From NCBI GenBank assembly GCA_949295905.1, contig CASFNA010000013.1, positions 1-63,183 on the forward strand: 63,183 nucleotides of DNA, given 5' to 3'. Within the stretch, counting starts at the first letter, position 1, and each line of letters opens with the position of its first letter. Positions 1-10,487 of the stretch are shown here, in pieces. The notes beneath the pieces were generated by a model. It was not told where the DNA came from. It worked only from the letters and a program-made list of their open reading frames with translations, and searched no databases. The position numbers and the translations under genes were made by a program. This DNA comes from an uncultured Prevotellaceae bacterium (GTDB lineage Bacteria > Bacteroidota > Bacteroidia > Bacteroidales > Bacteroidaceae).

Positions 1-1
1 C

Positions 2-184
2 GAGAGGAAAATGGCCGAGGGGAAACATTACGGATGCGTGCTCAACGCCGTCAAGTTCAAGCTCGTACTAAGGATGTTCGCCGTTGTAAGGAACGACAGG
101 GAGTATGTCGCAGACCATTGCCAATATGAAAGGTTGATGTCGGAAATGAGCAAAACGGCAGTTGCTGACATTAACCTTTCTTAA
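2..184 (+). CDS. IS110-family transposase, C-terminal fragment (cut by window edge)
   Basis: The frame is open from the window edge and stops at 182-184, giving about 60 residues. The visible part reads ERKMAEGKHYGC, then a helix-rich NAVKFKLVLRMFAVVRND segment and a short polar tail. This layout (a Lys/Gly linker, then NA-x-K-L-x-R-x-F-A-V-V-R) resembles the C-terminal end of IS110/IS116/IS902-type transposases of Bacteroidetes. The catalytic N-terminal DEDD part lies outside the window, so the family call rests on the tail only. No terminal inverted repeat is visible downstream, as expected for IS110 elements, which usually lack them. Confidence 0.55.
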   Translation, partial: ERKMAEGKHYGCVLNAVKFKLVLRMFAVVRNDREYVADHCQYERLMSEMSKTAVADINLS

Positions 185-506
185 TAAAACTTTTAACAGT
201 ATATATTTGCATAAGTCTTAGAATACGGTCTTTCGCAAAACGACCGGCGACAACAGTCATCACCTCCTCGACGGAAACGCATTTCATCGCGCCTGCCGCT
301 GCAAAAAGGATGGCCGATTACAACGAGACGCGACGAATCGTCTCCAACATGAGTTCGGCATAAGAAAACATCATCAGTAGGACATACGCAACAGCAACGG
401 GCCGACAGCGACATGGGAACAACGAAAAAAGGCGGACCGGGCAACGCCCCTGTCCGCCTTGAACTGATAGTTTCCACATCGCAGGCCGAAGCCCGCCGAG
501 TCATGC
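185..506. other. Intergenic stretch without a supported gene
   Basis: This region separates the transposase end from the convergent large secreted-protein gene. It holds the terminator at 425-460. A 103-codon open frame on the minus strand has no signal peptide, no recognisable domain and Cys/Arg-rich composition typical of a shadow frame, so I do not call it. The right end of the insertion element may lie here, but I cannot define it. Confidence 0.5.
425..460 (-). terminator. Rho-independent terminator of the HagA-like gene
   Basis: The arms AAGGCGGAC (452-460 read on the minus strand) and GTCCGCCTT (429-437) form a 9-bp GC-rich stem. A six-U run follows (A run at 425-430 on the plus strand). 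It lies about 47 nt after the stop of the minus-strand gene. Confidence 0.85.
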
Positions 507-3500
507 TTATTTCACAACAAACTTCGTCGTTTCAGTGCCGTCTGCACTTGTCATCTTGGCTACGTATACGCCCGGAACAAGCCTTGAAGCATCGAATACG
601 CAGCTGCCGGATGCAGAGCGTTCTCCGCCCACCTGAGCGCCGGATGCCGAATAAACGGCGAGACTTACCTCTGCGCCTGACGCCGAAGCGGCGGTAAGCG
701 TCTTGGCGCCCTCGTCATATACTATGGACAAAGCCTTTGCGGCTGCCTCAACTGTGCCGATGCCCGACGGGTCGCCGCTGCCAAGTATCGCGCGTATGGC
801 CGGTGTGCCGAGACCTACACTTGTATTGTCAACTGCTACAAGCGTTCCGTCTTCGTAAGCGGCGATGAGATACAGCTGTCCGGGAAGGACTCCGTCTACC
901 GCCACGGCATATCCTACATAAGAGACACCTATCATATAGGTACCCGGAGCAAGCGTAACAGCCTCCGGCAAAGCATATTCAATCTGGCCGATTTCAGTGC
1001 CTTGGTTCACCTCTGTGTAATAAACCTCGTCGCCTACAAGCATGTAGCCATTGGCATCGGGCTGCGCATCGGAGTCGTATTTATACACTGCGAGACCTAT
1101 CGTCTGGCCTGTTGCAACACCCCAGCCTACCGATACCGCCTCAAGCTTGGTCTCCTTGTATATGCGGAACGGTATTGCCGGCATACAAACATTTTCTTCA
1201 CCGGTACCTATCGCATTTTCTATATACATATCATCGGTCATATAGTCGTAAGCGTAGACCTTATCGGTGATTGTCATGCCGGCCTCGGCCTTGTTGTCCG
1301 AAGCGTTGCTGTCGTCATATCCGTCGATTGCGGCCTCCACCTCGATACTTACCGTTCCGGCCTCGGCTGCCAACGCAACGGGCACATCGACCGTGACGGT
1401 AGCACCTACGGCAAGGTCGGTAAACGCTGCCGAGCCAACCTGCTTGCCGCCTGAAACTGCGGTAACAGTGCCTGAAACGACCTCGCCGCCATTGTTCTTA
1501 ACGGGAACTGACACCTTCATGCCCTCAAGCTGGTCTTTCGGGAGCTGCGACGGCATACCTGTGATGCCGCTTACGGTCACGTCGTAAGGCGCAAGCTCGG
1601 TAACGCTTGTACGTGCAAGATAGAACGTTGCCTGCGGAGAAGCCTGCCTGAAGCCGAGCGAGTAAACGCCGTCTGACGGTACTGTGAAGCTGACAGCATT
1701 GTCAGTGAACGCGTCGTTGGTATAAACTTGCGAGAACTGCTCAACCACTTCCCATTCAGCCGGGTCGGTGCCTTCTTCGCCGAGAATGATGTCATAATCC
1801 TCATAAATTTGCAACAAGCCATAGAAGTCCATACCTGCCATATAGTTGTAAGACAGGCGATAAGCCGTGCCAGCCTTGAGATTTACGCCGCGAGAGACGA
1901 GCGGTGTAGTGCCGACACATGTCATAGCGTTGTAATAATCGCCGTCATACACCCATGAATCGTCGCTTGCCCAGTCTCCGCGTTGGTCAGGATTTGCAAA
2001 GTCAACGTTGAACGGAACGTCGGCAGGACTGTAGTGGGTAACAGAGGCCTCGGCATAGTTGTTGTCGGTGTTCACCTCGTCGTTCTGGCCGTCGGCGGGT
2101 GTTACGTCGGTTATGCGCACGCCTACCGTGTAAAGACCTTCAGCCGACATGTCCACACCCGAGCTTATCAATATGGTCTTAGTCTCGCCTGCGGCGATGG
2201 TGACTGACTGGTAAACGGTGGAATACTCATTGCCGTTTACGAGGCATTTGGTTGTGAAGCCTACGGCGTCGGCTGTGCCGTTGTTGCTTATCACGGCGCT
2301 TACCGGCTCGCTGCTGCCGAGAGCACCGCTTGAAATCGGCAGTATAACCTTGTCTACCGAGAGGTCGGGCTCACCTATGAAAGCACCTTCTGAAACTTCA
2401 ACGCGGCTGATGGTGATACCGTCTTGGTATGCTTCAGACGTGGCGTGGATGGCGAAATAATACTCGGCTCCGCCTTCCGGCACCTTAATGCTTGCGATGG
2501 CTTTCTGGTCAACGGGCATGGCCGTGAAGTCTTCGACAGACTTCAGCACCTGCATCTGGCTTACATCAGCCGTAGTTCCGTAAAGTATCTCGAAGCTCTC
2601 ATAATAGCCTTCCCACGTGCCGTTGTAATCAACAACTATCTTGTTTTCACCCGCGTTGAGAGCCACCGGGTTGACAGTAACCAGATAGTCATTAAGAGGA
2701 CTGTAACCGTAAGTTATCAAAGCATAGCCTTCCTCGGGCAAAATCTCCCATGTAAGGCCGTCTTCGTCAACGTCGATTATCGTCCATTCAAGCGCATCGG
2801 CTTCCTCGTCAAACTCGCACACGTAAGGAGCTTGTACCGGAACAATGTGGTAGACGGTAGCAGCTACCCTGTTGTTGTCGAAAAGACCGTCCTCGGGGCA
2901 ATCCACAGTAACGACAACCGCATGTGCGCCCGCAGCCGAAAGGTCGGCCTTGGCTGTGAAAGTATAATCGTAAGTAGCGCCGGGAACCAGCTCGTAGTTC
3001 ACCGTTTCGGTGACAGGCGCGCCGCCGTCAACGACAAGCGTGGCGGTAAAAGACGACACGGCTACATCGCCCACGTTGGCCACCGTGACCGTAACAGTCT
3101 CCATGCCAAGGTCTTTGCCCGACACGGGAGACTTAAGTTCGGTAACGCCTATGTTGGCCGGGGCGTCACATGTAACGAGCGTATTGTCGTGTCCAGCCAT
3201 CTCGTCAAAGACTACGGTAATCACGTACTCGTAACCGGCCTTGAAGTTGTAGTCGTCGCCAATACCGTTGGTTGCGATATAAGTTCCGCCGTCAGGTGAC
3301 GGGTTGAGCAAATAGAAGTCATACACGCCGCCGGGAATATCAAGCGTACCAGACTCTCCGGGAAGCAACATGCTGCCGCCCAACGACGCGTCGGAAGGCA
3401 GAGCGTAGTCAACTTCACCATAGATTTCTTCAAGCATCGTTGTCGCGCAGAACTTCGCGTCAGCGTCGAGCAGCAACTGGTAGCCGGAGCCGTCGCCCCA

Positions 3501-3824
3501 GTCGGCCTCAACGTTCAGCGTGATACGCGCCATGCCGTCGGGCACAGTAGCCGCGGTGGGAGCCTTCTTGGCGGCAACGCGCATAGCCTTACCCACACGA
3601 TTGCGGAGGAACTTGCCTTGAGCCGCAATCTTACGCCCGGCCTTGTCGAGCGTCTTTTGCACGAACGGGGACACGGCCTTGCCATACTTGCTGCTTTTCT
3701 TTGCCTTGACAGCTTTCAGGGTTTGAAACTTAGCACCAGTTGGAGGTGGTGAAGTTTTCGTCGTCTGTGCGTATGCGCCTACACACATGACGGCGCACAG
3801 AATGTAGATGAAAAGATGTTTCAT
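507..3824 (-). CDS. T9SS-secreted multidomain adhesin-like protein (DUF2436, CARDB and cleaved-adhesin-like domains)
   Basis: The product is a 1105-residue secreted protein. I start it at the ATG 3822-3824 (MKHLFIYILCAVMCVGAYAQ, a clear signal peptide) rather than the TTG two codons upstream. After a basic linker, residues about 98-210 (GDGSGYQLLLDAD ... IPGGVYDFYLLNP) match the DUF2436 domain of gingipains and hemagglutinin HagA. CARDB-like beta domains (about 225-330, 485-600, 745-850) then alternate with two jelly-roll cleaved-adhesin/choice-of-anchor-J domains. The last roughly 65 residues, ending ETTKFVVK with GVYVAKM before, form a type A T9SS sorting domain. Known family role: cell-surface adhesion or heme/protein binding after T9SS export. 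No peptidase domain is visible. It is monocistronic, with its own promoter and terminator. The ligand is unknown. Confidence 0.85.
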   Translation of the reverse strand: MKHLFIYILCAVMCVGAYAQTTKTSPPPTGAKFQTLKAVKAKKSSKYGKAVSPFVQKTLDKAGRKIAAQGKFLRNRVGKAMRVAAKKAPTAATVPDGMARITLNVEADWGDGSGYQLLLDADAKFCATTMLEEIYGEVDYALPSDASLGGSMLLPGESGTLDIPGGVYDFYLLNPSPDGGTYIATNGIGDDYNFKAGYEYVITVVFDEMAGHDNTLVTCDAPANIGVTELKSPVSGKDLGMETVTVTVANVGDVAVSSFTATLVVDGGAPVTETVNYELVPGATYDYTFTAKADLSAAGAHAVVVTVDCPEDGLFDNNRVAATVYHIVPVQAPYVCEFDEEADALEWTIIDVDEDGLTWEILPEEGYALITYGYSPLNDYLVTVNPVALNAGENKIVVDYNGTWEGYYESFEILYGTTADVSQMQVLKSVEDFTAMPVDQKAIASIKVPEGGAEYYFAIHATSEAYQDGITISRVEVSEGAFIGEPDLSVDKVILPISSGALGSSEPVSAVISNNGTADAVGFTTKCLVNGNEYSTVYQSVTIAAGETKTILISSGVDMSAEGLYTVGVRITDVTPADGQNDEVNTDNNYAEASVTHYSPADVPFNVDFANPDQRGDWASDDSWVYDGDYYNAMTCVGTTPLVSRGVNLKAGTAYRLSYNYMAGMDFYGLLQIYEDYDIILGEEGTDPAEWEVVEQFSQVYTNDAFTDNAVSFTVPSDGVYSLGFRQASPQATFYLARTSVTELAPYDVTVSGITGMPSQLPKDQLEGMKVSVPVKNNGGEVVSGTVTAVSGGKQVGSAAFTDLAVGATVTVDVPVALAAEAGTVSIEVEAAIDGYDDSNASDNKAEAGMTITDKVYAYDYMTDDMYIENAIGTGEENVCMPAIPFRIYKETKLEAVSVGWGVATGQTIGLAVYKYDSDAQPDANGYMLVGDEVYYTEVNQGTEIGQIEYALPEAVTLAPGTYMIGVSYVGYAVAVDGVLPGQLYLIAAYEDGTLVAVDNTSVGLGTPAIRAILGSGDPSGIGTVEAAAKALSIVYDEGAKTLTAASASGAEVSLAVYSASGAQVGGERSASGSCVFDASRLVPGVYVAKMTSADGTETTKFVVK

Positions 3825-3853
3825 GGCCAAATTTTATTAAATTAAACACCCTG

Positions 3854-3885
3854 CAAATATAAACAAATGAAACTATAAATGCAAA
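3854..3885 (-). promoter_or_regulatory. Bacteroidetes-type promoter of the adhesin-like gene
   Basis: On the minus strand TTTG (3882-3885), a 20-nt spacer and TATATTTG (3854-3861) match the TTTG-N19-21-TAnnTTTG consensus exactly. The expected start of transcription is near 3847, leaving a leader of about 20 nt before the ATG. Confidence 0.8.
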
Positions 3886-4088
3886 TAAAATTACACATAT
3901 TTACTTATAATATACTGAAAAAATCTTTTTAAAACAAATACACGTTACATACAAGCAAATTATCAGTGTCAACCAAACACGTTAAAATACTTAAAATCAA
4001 CAAGTGTCAATACCGTTTTGACAGACTTTCAAGCACGTCCGCCAATGCGAAAAAGCAGTAGCATTACGCCTGTCTGCCACACATGTGC

Positions 4089-4210
4089 AACCGCCTGGCA
4101 ATCAGCGACTTGCCAACATGCCGCTTTTCATCCTGCAAAAAGCCATGTTTTACACGACAAAAGGCCACCTTTCAGCGTGTAAAAGGTGGCCTTTCGGGTT
4201 CATCCGCAGC
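4089..4210. repeat. AAAGGCC-type intergenic array 1
   Basis: The left flank AACCGCCTGGCAATCAGCG (4089-4107) belongs to the conserved array end. Units follow at about 22-bp steps: AAAAAGCCATGTTTT, AAAGGCCACCTTT and its exact inverse AAAGGTGGCCTTT. The right end abuts GGTTCATCCGCAG (4197-4209), the terminal word of the MITE-like elements at 15.1 and 52.3 kb. The AT-rich stretch 3886-4088 to its left shows nothing else that I can name. Confidence 0.8.
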
Positions 4211-4245
4211 CTGGACGGATGGGATGTCAAGGCATATTAACGAAC

Positions 4246-4273
4246 ACACCCCGCCTTAATTCAGGCAGGGTGT
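4246..4273 (-). terminator. Probable terminator downstream of recQ
   Basis: ACACCC-C-GCCT (4246-4256) pairs with AGGC-A-GGGTGT (4263-4273) around a 6-nt loop with one internal mismatch. It lies 117 nt after the recQ stop. The U run is weak, so termination is inferred from position and stem strength. Confidence 0.4.
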
Positions 4274-4389
4274 AGTGACAAATCAATTGAATGAAAATGT
4301 ACGGACTGGATTTTTCGCACGCACCAAGACTGCGGACGGAGTTGGAAACCGCAAGCCGCATTGCCGCCGCGCGCGTACAGGGAGCACCG

Positions 4390-6567
4390 TCAGTTGCCCA
4401 TATCGGACATGAACTTGATGCGCACCAGCCTCACTTCCTCCTCGGGGTAGTCGCCGCCAAGCTCGTCCATGGCGGTTTCGAGGTCGTCAGTATCGCTCTC
4501 CTTGAAGTATTCGTAGATGTCGTCCACATGGTCGTCGTCCATCACTTCCTCAAGGAAATAGTCGATGTTGAGCTTCGTTCCGCTGTAGACAATGGCCTCG
4601 ACCTCGTCGAGCAAGGCGTCAAAGTCAAGCCCCTGCGCCTCGGCAATATCGTCAAGCGCCACCTGGCGGTCGATGCTCTGGATGATTTTCACCTTCAAAA
4701 CGGACTTCTTGGCTACAGTCCTTACGCGCAGTTCCTCCGGGCGTTCTATCTCGTTTTCCTCGCAATACTTCTTGATTAGCGCGACAAACTCCTTGCCGTA
4801 GCGGCGCGCCTTGCCGGCACCTACGCCCTGTATGTTCTGCAAGTCGTCAAGGGTTATCGGGTAGACGGTGGCCATCTGCTCGAGCGAAACGTCCTGGAAG
4901 ATGACATACGGAGGCAGTTGCAGGCTCTTGCTGGTCTTCTTGCGGAGGTCTTTCAACATGGAGTAAAGCGTCGGGTCGAGCGCAGAGCTGCCGCCTCCGC
5001 CCTCGTCTTCCTCCTCGTCTTCGCTGAACTCGTTGTCAAGCACAATCATGAACGACTCCGGCTTCTTCATGAACTTCTTGCCGGCCGGTGTCAGTTTGAG
5101 TATTCCGTAGTTCTCGACATCTTTCTTCAAGAATCCGGCAATGAGCGCCTGGCGTATGACGGGATTCCACAGCTTCCCGTCCATATCCTCGCCCGAACCG
5201 AACTCCTCAAGCTTGTCATGCTTGTGGGCCACAATGTCGTTGGTATCCTTTCCCTCGACAAAATCAATGACGTAATCTGTACGGAAATCCTCTTTCAAGG
5301 CCGTAACCGCCTGCAAAACAACCATCAATGCGTCCTTTCCCTCAACCTTTGTCTTGGGATGCAGGCAGTTGTCGCAGTTGCCGCAGTTGTCCTTGCCGTA
5401 CTCCTCGCCGAAGTAATGCAGCAGCATCTTCCTGCGGCACACCGACGACTCGGCATACGCAGCAGTCTCCTGCAACAGCTGGCGGCCTATGTCCTGCTCG
5501 GCCACAGGCTTGCCTTCCATAAACTTCTCAAGCTTCTTCAGGTCCTTGTAAGAATAGAAGGCGATGCACTTCCCTTCTCCTCCGTCGCGCCCTGCACGAC
5601 CTGTCTCCTGGTAATATCCCTCCAGGCTCTTCGGTATGTCGTAGTGGATGACGAAGCGCACGTCGGGTTTGTCGATGCCCATGCCGAACGCTATTGTCGC
5701 CACAATTACGTCGATGCGCTCCATGAGGAAGTCGTCCTGCGTGGCGGAACGCGTCCCCGAGTCGAGCCCCGCATGGTAGGCGGCGGCCTTGATGTCGTTG
5801 GCGCGCAGCACGGCAGCCAGCTCCTCAACCTTCTTGCGCGACAGGCAGTATATTATTCCGCTCTTTCCGGCGTTCTGCTTGATGAACTTCACTATCTGCT
5901 TGTCTATGTCCTTGGTCTTGTGGCGCACCTCATAATAAAGGTTGGGACGGTTGAACGAGCTTTTATATTCAGTCGCGTCAAGTATTCCGAGACTCTTCTT
6001 TATGTCGGTACGCACCTTGTCCGTAGCCGTGGCCGTAAGCGCAATGACCGGCGCATTGCCTATTTCGTTGATTATCGGGCGTATCCGCCGGTACTCCGGA
6101 CGGAAGTCATGCCCCCATTCCGAGATGCAATGCGCCTCGTCAACGGCGTAAAACGATATCTTCACTCCACGCAGGAAGTCAACGTTGTCTTCCTTTGTAA
6201 GCGATTCAGGGGCAACATATAACAGCTTGGTCTTGCCTTCAAGGATGTCTGCCTTGACACGGTCGATGGCCGACTTGTTGAGCGACGAGTTCAAATAATG
6301 CGCCACACCGTCGGCCTCGGTCATGCCGTTGATGACGTCTACCTGGTTTTTCATCAGGGCTATAAGCGGCGATATGACTATCGCCGTGCCGTCCATGATA
6401 AGCGAAGGCAACTGGTAACAAAGCGACTTGCCGCCGCCTGTGGGCATCAGAACAAACGTATCCTTGCCAGCCAAGAGGTTGCGTATGATAGCCTCCTGGT
6501 TGCCCTTGAACTTGTCGAAGCCGAAATACTGCTTCAGTTTTTCTATCAGATTCACGTCATTGTCCAT
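4390..6567 (-). CDS. recQ: ATP-dependent DNA helicase RecQ
   Basis: This 725-residue 3'-5' DNA helicase acts in recombination repair and fork restart. The ATG at 6565-6567 (MDNDVNLIEKLKQYFG) is preferred to the in-frame TTG 18 codons upstream, which would overlap clpX. Walker A (TGGGKSLC, about residue 40), the DEAH box in YAVDEAHCISEWGHDFRP and helicase motif VI in YYQETGRAGRDG are all visible. The zinc-binding motif CRRKMLLHYFGE...CGNCDNC follows near residue 380, then a winged-helix region and an HRDC domain (about 540-620). An acidic extension beyond HRDC (about 640-725) is usual in Bacteroidetes RecQ. It is the last gene of the tig-clpP-clpX-recQ run, 50 nt after clpX. Confidence 0.95.
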   Translation of the reverse strand: MDNDVNLIEKLKQYFGFDKFKGNQEAIIRNLLAGKDTFVLMPTGGGKSLCYQLPSLIMDGTAIVISPLIALMKNQVDVINGMTEADGVAHYLNSSLNKSAIDRVKADILEGKTKLLYVAPESLTKEDNVDFLRGVKISFYAVDEAHCISEWGHDFRPEYRRIRPIINEIGNAPVIALTATATDKVRTDIKKSLGILDATEYKSSFNRPNLYYEVRHKTKDIDKQIVKFIKQNAGKSGIIYCLSRKKVEELAAVLRANDIKAAAYHAGLDSGTRSATQDDFLMERIDVIVATIAFGMGIDKPDVRFVIHYDIPKSLEGYYQETGRAGRDGGEGKCIAFYSYKDLKKLEKFMEGKPVAEQDIGRQLLQETAAYAESSVCRRKMLLHYFGEEYGKDNCGNCDNCLHPKTKVEGKDALMVVLQAVTALKEDFRTDYVIDFVEGKDTNDIVAHKHDKLEEFGSGEDMDGKLWNPVIRQALIAGFLKKDVENYGILKLTPAGKKFMKKPESFMIVLDNEFSEDEEEDEGGGGSSALDPTLYSMLKDLRKKTSKSLQLPPYVIFQDVSLEQMATVYPITLDDLQNIQGVGAGKARRYGKEFVALIKKYCEENEIERPEELRVRTVAKKSVLKVKIIQSIDRQVALDDIAEAQGLDFDALLDEVEAIVYSGTKLNIDYFLEEVMDDDHVDDIYEYFKESDTDDLETAMDELGGDYPEEEVRLVRIKFMSDMGN

Positions 6568-6617
6568 ACGACAAACAGAGTAACTTGTTAAACGTTGGTT
6601 GTCAGAAGCACAGCCGC

Positions 6618-7857
<1,240 letters not shown>

Positions 7858-7874
<17 letters not shown>

Positions 7875-8562
7875 CCTGCGTCTCCTGTACCGTGTTTTCT
7901 TTCTTCCTTACCAAAACGGCGTCTATCATACCGTATTCCTTGGCCTCCTCGGCGGTCATCCAGTAGTTGCGGTCGGAGTCCTTGTACACCTTCTCGTAAG
8001 GCGTGTGCGAATGTTCGGATATGATTGTGTAAAGCTCTTTCTTGAACTTGAGTATCTCCTTGGCCTCTATCTCGATGTCTGAAGCCTGTCCCTGCACTCC
8101 GCCGAGCGGCTGGTGTATCATCACGCGGCTGTGGGTGAGCGCCGAGCGCTTGCCTTCCGTACCCGATACGAGCAGCACCGCGGCCATGGAAGCGGCCATG
8201 CCGGTGCAGATTGTAGCCACGTCGCTCGATATGAACTGCATAGTGTCATAAATGCCGAGGCCCGCCGTGACGCTGCCTCCGGGGCTGTTGATGTATATGG
8301 AGATGTCCTTGCCCGGGTCGGTAGAGTCGAGATAGAGCAGCTGCGCCTGCAACGTGTTGGCCGTGTAGTCGTCGATTTGCGTGCCGAGGAAGATGATGCG
8401 GTCCATCATCAGGCGCGAGAACACGTCCATCTGCGTGACGTTGAGCTGGCGTTCCTCAAGTATATAGGGATTGAGATACTGCATCTGCGTCTTCATGACG
8501 TCGTCGAGCACCATGCCGTTCATGCCGAGATGGCCGGTGGCGTATTTCCTAAAATCGTTCAT
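7858..8562 (-). CDS. clpP: ClpP, proteolytic subunit of the Clp protease
   Basis: This 234-residue serine peptidase (family S14) assembles into the 14-mer chamber served by ClpX. The catalytic serine sits in [10 protein letters not shown] (about residue 120). The catalytic histidine is in [11 protein letters not shown], and the aspartate is in the [18 protein letters not shown] segment. [16 protein letters not shown] is the usual substrate-strand and oligomer region. The first roughly 25 residues ([16 protein letters not shown]) are longer than in proteobacterial ClpP, typical of Bacteroidetes. It overlaps clpX downstream. A promoter-like element inside an inverted repeat lies about 175 nt upstream, so it can probably be transcribed separately from tig. 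Confidence 0.96.
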
Positions 8563-8699
8563 CTATGTATTAAATTAACAATTAAAAATGAAAAATGAAT
8601 AATCGCCCCACGGCATTCCGCCACACAGGCCGCGCCGTGCCGCCACGGCTGAAGCCTTTACGAAAATTGCATTTCCCACCTATTTATATTACATGCGAA

Positions 8700-8768
8700 G
8701 AGGAGGTTGCCGACCCTTTTCGCTTGTTCGTGCGGAACAAAGTTAATAAAAAAGTCGGAAACCTCCTC
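8700..8768 (-). promoter_or_regulatory. clpP promoter enclosed by a 15-bp inverted repeat
   Basis: TAACTTTG on the minus strand (plus 8738-8745) matches the -7 consensus; I see no clear -33 TTTG. Arms GAGGAGGTTGCCGAC (8700-8714) and GTCGGAAACCTCCTC (8754-8768) are complementary at 14 of 15 positions and enclose it. The hairpin could instead serve as the tig terminator (TTTTTT follows one arm) or as an attenuator. An AATTAAAAATGAAAAATGAATAAT-like run just before clpP (8570-8605) is one of the AT-rich short-word repeats seen elsewhere in the window. Confidence 0.5.
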
Positions 8769-8780
8769 TATTTCGCGGAA

Positions 8781-8798
8781 GTTTTTTTGCAAAAAAAC
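8781..8798 (-). terminator. Perfect AT palindrome just after tig
   Basis: GTTTTTTTGCAAAAAAAC is a perfect 18-bp palindrome three nt beyond the tig stop. It has no loop and little GC, so it may terminate only weakly. It could also be a DNA-level site. Confidence 0.35.
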
Positions 8799-8800
8799 AC

Positions 8801-10159
8801 TTATTCGCCCTGCATCAGCTTGTTGAACTCGTCCAGAGTGGCGGTCTTCTCGTTGAGTTTCACCACCTTCTTCAACGCCGCCGTGAGCTTGCGGTCTATG
8901 CTGCGGTCAACGAAAGAGTCGATGTACTCGCGCTTCTTGAGCATGTCCGTGGCGTAGTTGTCGATGTACTCCTCGGGTATGTTGTTCATGCCGTACTGTG
9001 CGAACTGGGCGCGTGCGGCCTCCTTGGCCGTCTCCTTGATGTCGGCGTCCTCAATCTTTATGCCGTTGGCCTTGACGAGCTGCTCCTTTACGAGGTGCCA
9101 TGTAAGCTCCTTGATGCTCTGCTCGTAGTTCTTGTCAACGTACTCCTGGCCCTTGTCCTTATTGTTGTTGAGCATTACGCGCTTCAAAAGGGCGTCGGGA
9201 TAAGTCAGCGCGCCAACCTTGTTCTCCATGTACTTGCGCACGTCCTGTATGAACTTGAAGTCAGTGTCAATCTCAAACTGCTTCTTCAAGCCCTCCGCAA
9301 TCTTCGCGCGGAAGTCGGCTTCGTCCTTCACGGCGTCCTTGCCGAACACCTGGTCGAACAGCTCCTGGTTTACCTCGGCCTTGACGTAGCGCGATATTTC
9401 GGTAACCTGATAGCTGAAGTCAGCCGTCAAGTCGGCCACCTCTTCCTTCTTCATCTTGAGCAGCGAAGCCACTTCCACGTCGCTCTCGGGGTAAGCCTTC
9501 TTCGGGTTGAAGGTGATGATGTCGCCCAGCTTGCAGCCCTCAAAGAGCTTCTTCTGGTCGTCAGCCTTGATATAGTCGGGCATAAGCACTGCGCCCTCAA
9601 CGGTAATGCCGCCCTCCTTGGTGTTTCCGTTCTCGTCAAGCTCGCGCAGGTCACCCTTCAGCATGTCGTTTGCCTGATAGTCCTCCACCTTGTCATAGTG
9701 TCCGGCGCGCGACGCGAACATGTCAACCTGGCGGTTGATTACGTCGTCGTCAACGGTGATTGTATAGTGGTCTACGGTGTCCTTGGCGGTCAGCGTTGCG
9801 TCCATCTCGGGAGCGACAGCTATGTCAAACTGGAACGTGTAGGGAGCATCCGCCTCCAGGTCTACCGGCTCCTGCGCCTCGTGGGGCAGCGGCTCGCCGA
9901 GCATCTGGATGTTGTTGTCCTTCACATATTTATAGATTTCCTCGCCGAGGAGCTTGTTGATTTCGTCCACCTTTACGGCCGTGCCATACTGCTTCTTAAT
10001 CATCCCCATAGGCACCATGCCCACGCGGAAGCCCGGCACGTTGGCCTTCTTGCGGTAGTTCTTCAGTGTCTTCTCGACATTGTCCTTATAGTCAGCCTCT
10101 TCTACGGTCAATGTTATGAGGCCGTTCACCTTGTCAGGATTTTCAAATGAAATTTTCAT
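8801..10159 (-). CDS. tig: Trigger factor, ribosome-associated chaperone
   Basis: This 452-residue chaperone binds the ribosome exit tunnel and shields nascent chains; in many bacteria it sits next to clpP-clpX, as here. The N-terminal ribosome-binding domain carries KKANVPGFRVGMVPMGMIKKQYG (about residues 38-60), the counterpart of the GFRxGxxP signature. The middle segment (about 160-250) is in the PPIase-domain position but diverged, as is usual in Bacteroidetes. The helical C-terminal arms (about 260-430) include DFRAKIAEGLKKQFEID. The ATG at 10157-10159 is the only reasonable start. It lies 238 nt upstream of clpP. Confidence 0.93.
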   Translation of the reverse strand: MKISFENPDKVNGLITLTVEEADYKDNVEKTLKNYRKKANVPGFRVGMVPMGMIKKQYGTAVKVDEINKLLGEEIYKYVKDNNIQMLGEPLPHEAQEPVDLEADAPYTFQFDIAVAPEMDATLTAKDTVDHYTITVDDDVINRQVDMFASRAGHYDKVEDYQANDMLKGDLRELDENGNTKEGGITVEGAVLMPDYIKADDQKKLFEGCKLGDIITFNPKKAYPESDVEVASLLKMKKEEVADLTADFSYQVTEISRYVKAEVNQELFDQVFGKDAVKDEADFRAKIAEGLKKQFEIDTDFKFIQDVRKYMENKVGALTYPDALLKRVMLNNNKDKGQEYVDKNYEQSIKELTWHLVKEQLVKANGIKIEDADIKETAKEAARAQFAQYGMNNIPEEYIDNYATDMLKKREYIDSFVDRSIDRKLTAALKKVVKLNEKTATLDEFNKLMQGE

Positions 10160-10204
10160 CTTTCGTTTTTTATGTTATTTTTAATGATTATCAAATGCGA
10201 GCTG

Positions 10205-10212
10205 CAAAATTA
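10205..10212 (-). promoter_or_regulatory. Probable -7 element of the tig promoter
   Basis: The minus strand reads TAATTTTG, an exact TAnnTTTG match, about 45 nt upstream of the tig ATG. No good TTTG is found at -33. Confidence 0.5.
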
Positions 10213-10297
10213 CTGAATATCGCCGTAATTACCTAATATAATAAGGAAAAATGCCGAAAATTAGTTTTTTTAACGCCGCAGGCGGCTAACGATTTAG

Positions 10298-10412
10298 CGA
10301 AAGGCCGTCTTTCGCAATGCAAAAGGCCACGTTTTACCGTATAAAAGGCCGTCTTTTGCGAGCCAAAAGACGGCCTTTTTGCAACGCATTGAGTATCAAG
10401 GTATTACGCAGG
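10298..10412. repeat. AAAGGCC-type intergenic array 2
   Basis: Four units at 22-bp steps: AAAGGCCGTCTTT, AAAGGCCACGTTTT, AAAGGCCGTCTTTT and AAAGACGGCCTTTTT. On the right lies the conserved flank, read on the minus strand as CCTTGATACTCAATGCGTTGC. This array and array 3 share both unit order and flank. The rest of the gap 10160-10487 holds only the tig promoter. Confidence 0.85.
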
Positions 10413-10487
10413 CGCCCACGAAAAGTGCCTCAGACTGTTTCTATACATAGCCCGAAGCACCTTTACAAACATGGTTTCGTATTTTCG

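Noticed and set aside
193-504. 103-codon gene opposite the transposase end
   Set aside because: It has no leader or domain, a Cys/Arg-rich shadow composition, and it includes the terminator stem.
2424-3299. 291-codon frame opposite the adhesin-like gene
   Set aside because: It is antisense to well-recognised DUF2436/CARDB coding sequence and has no recognisable domain.
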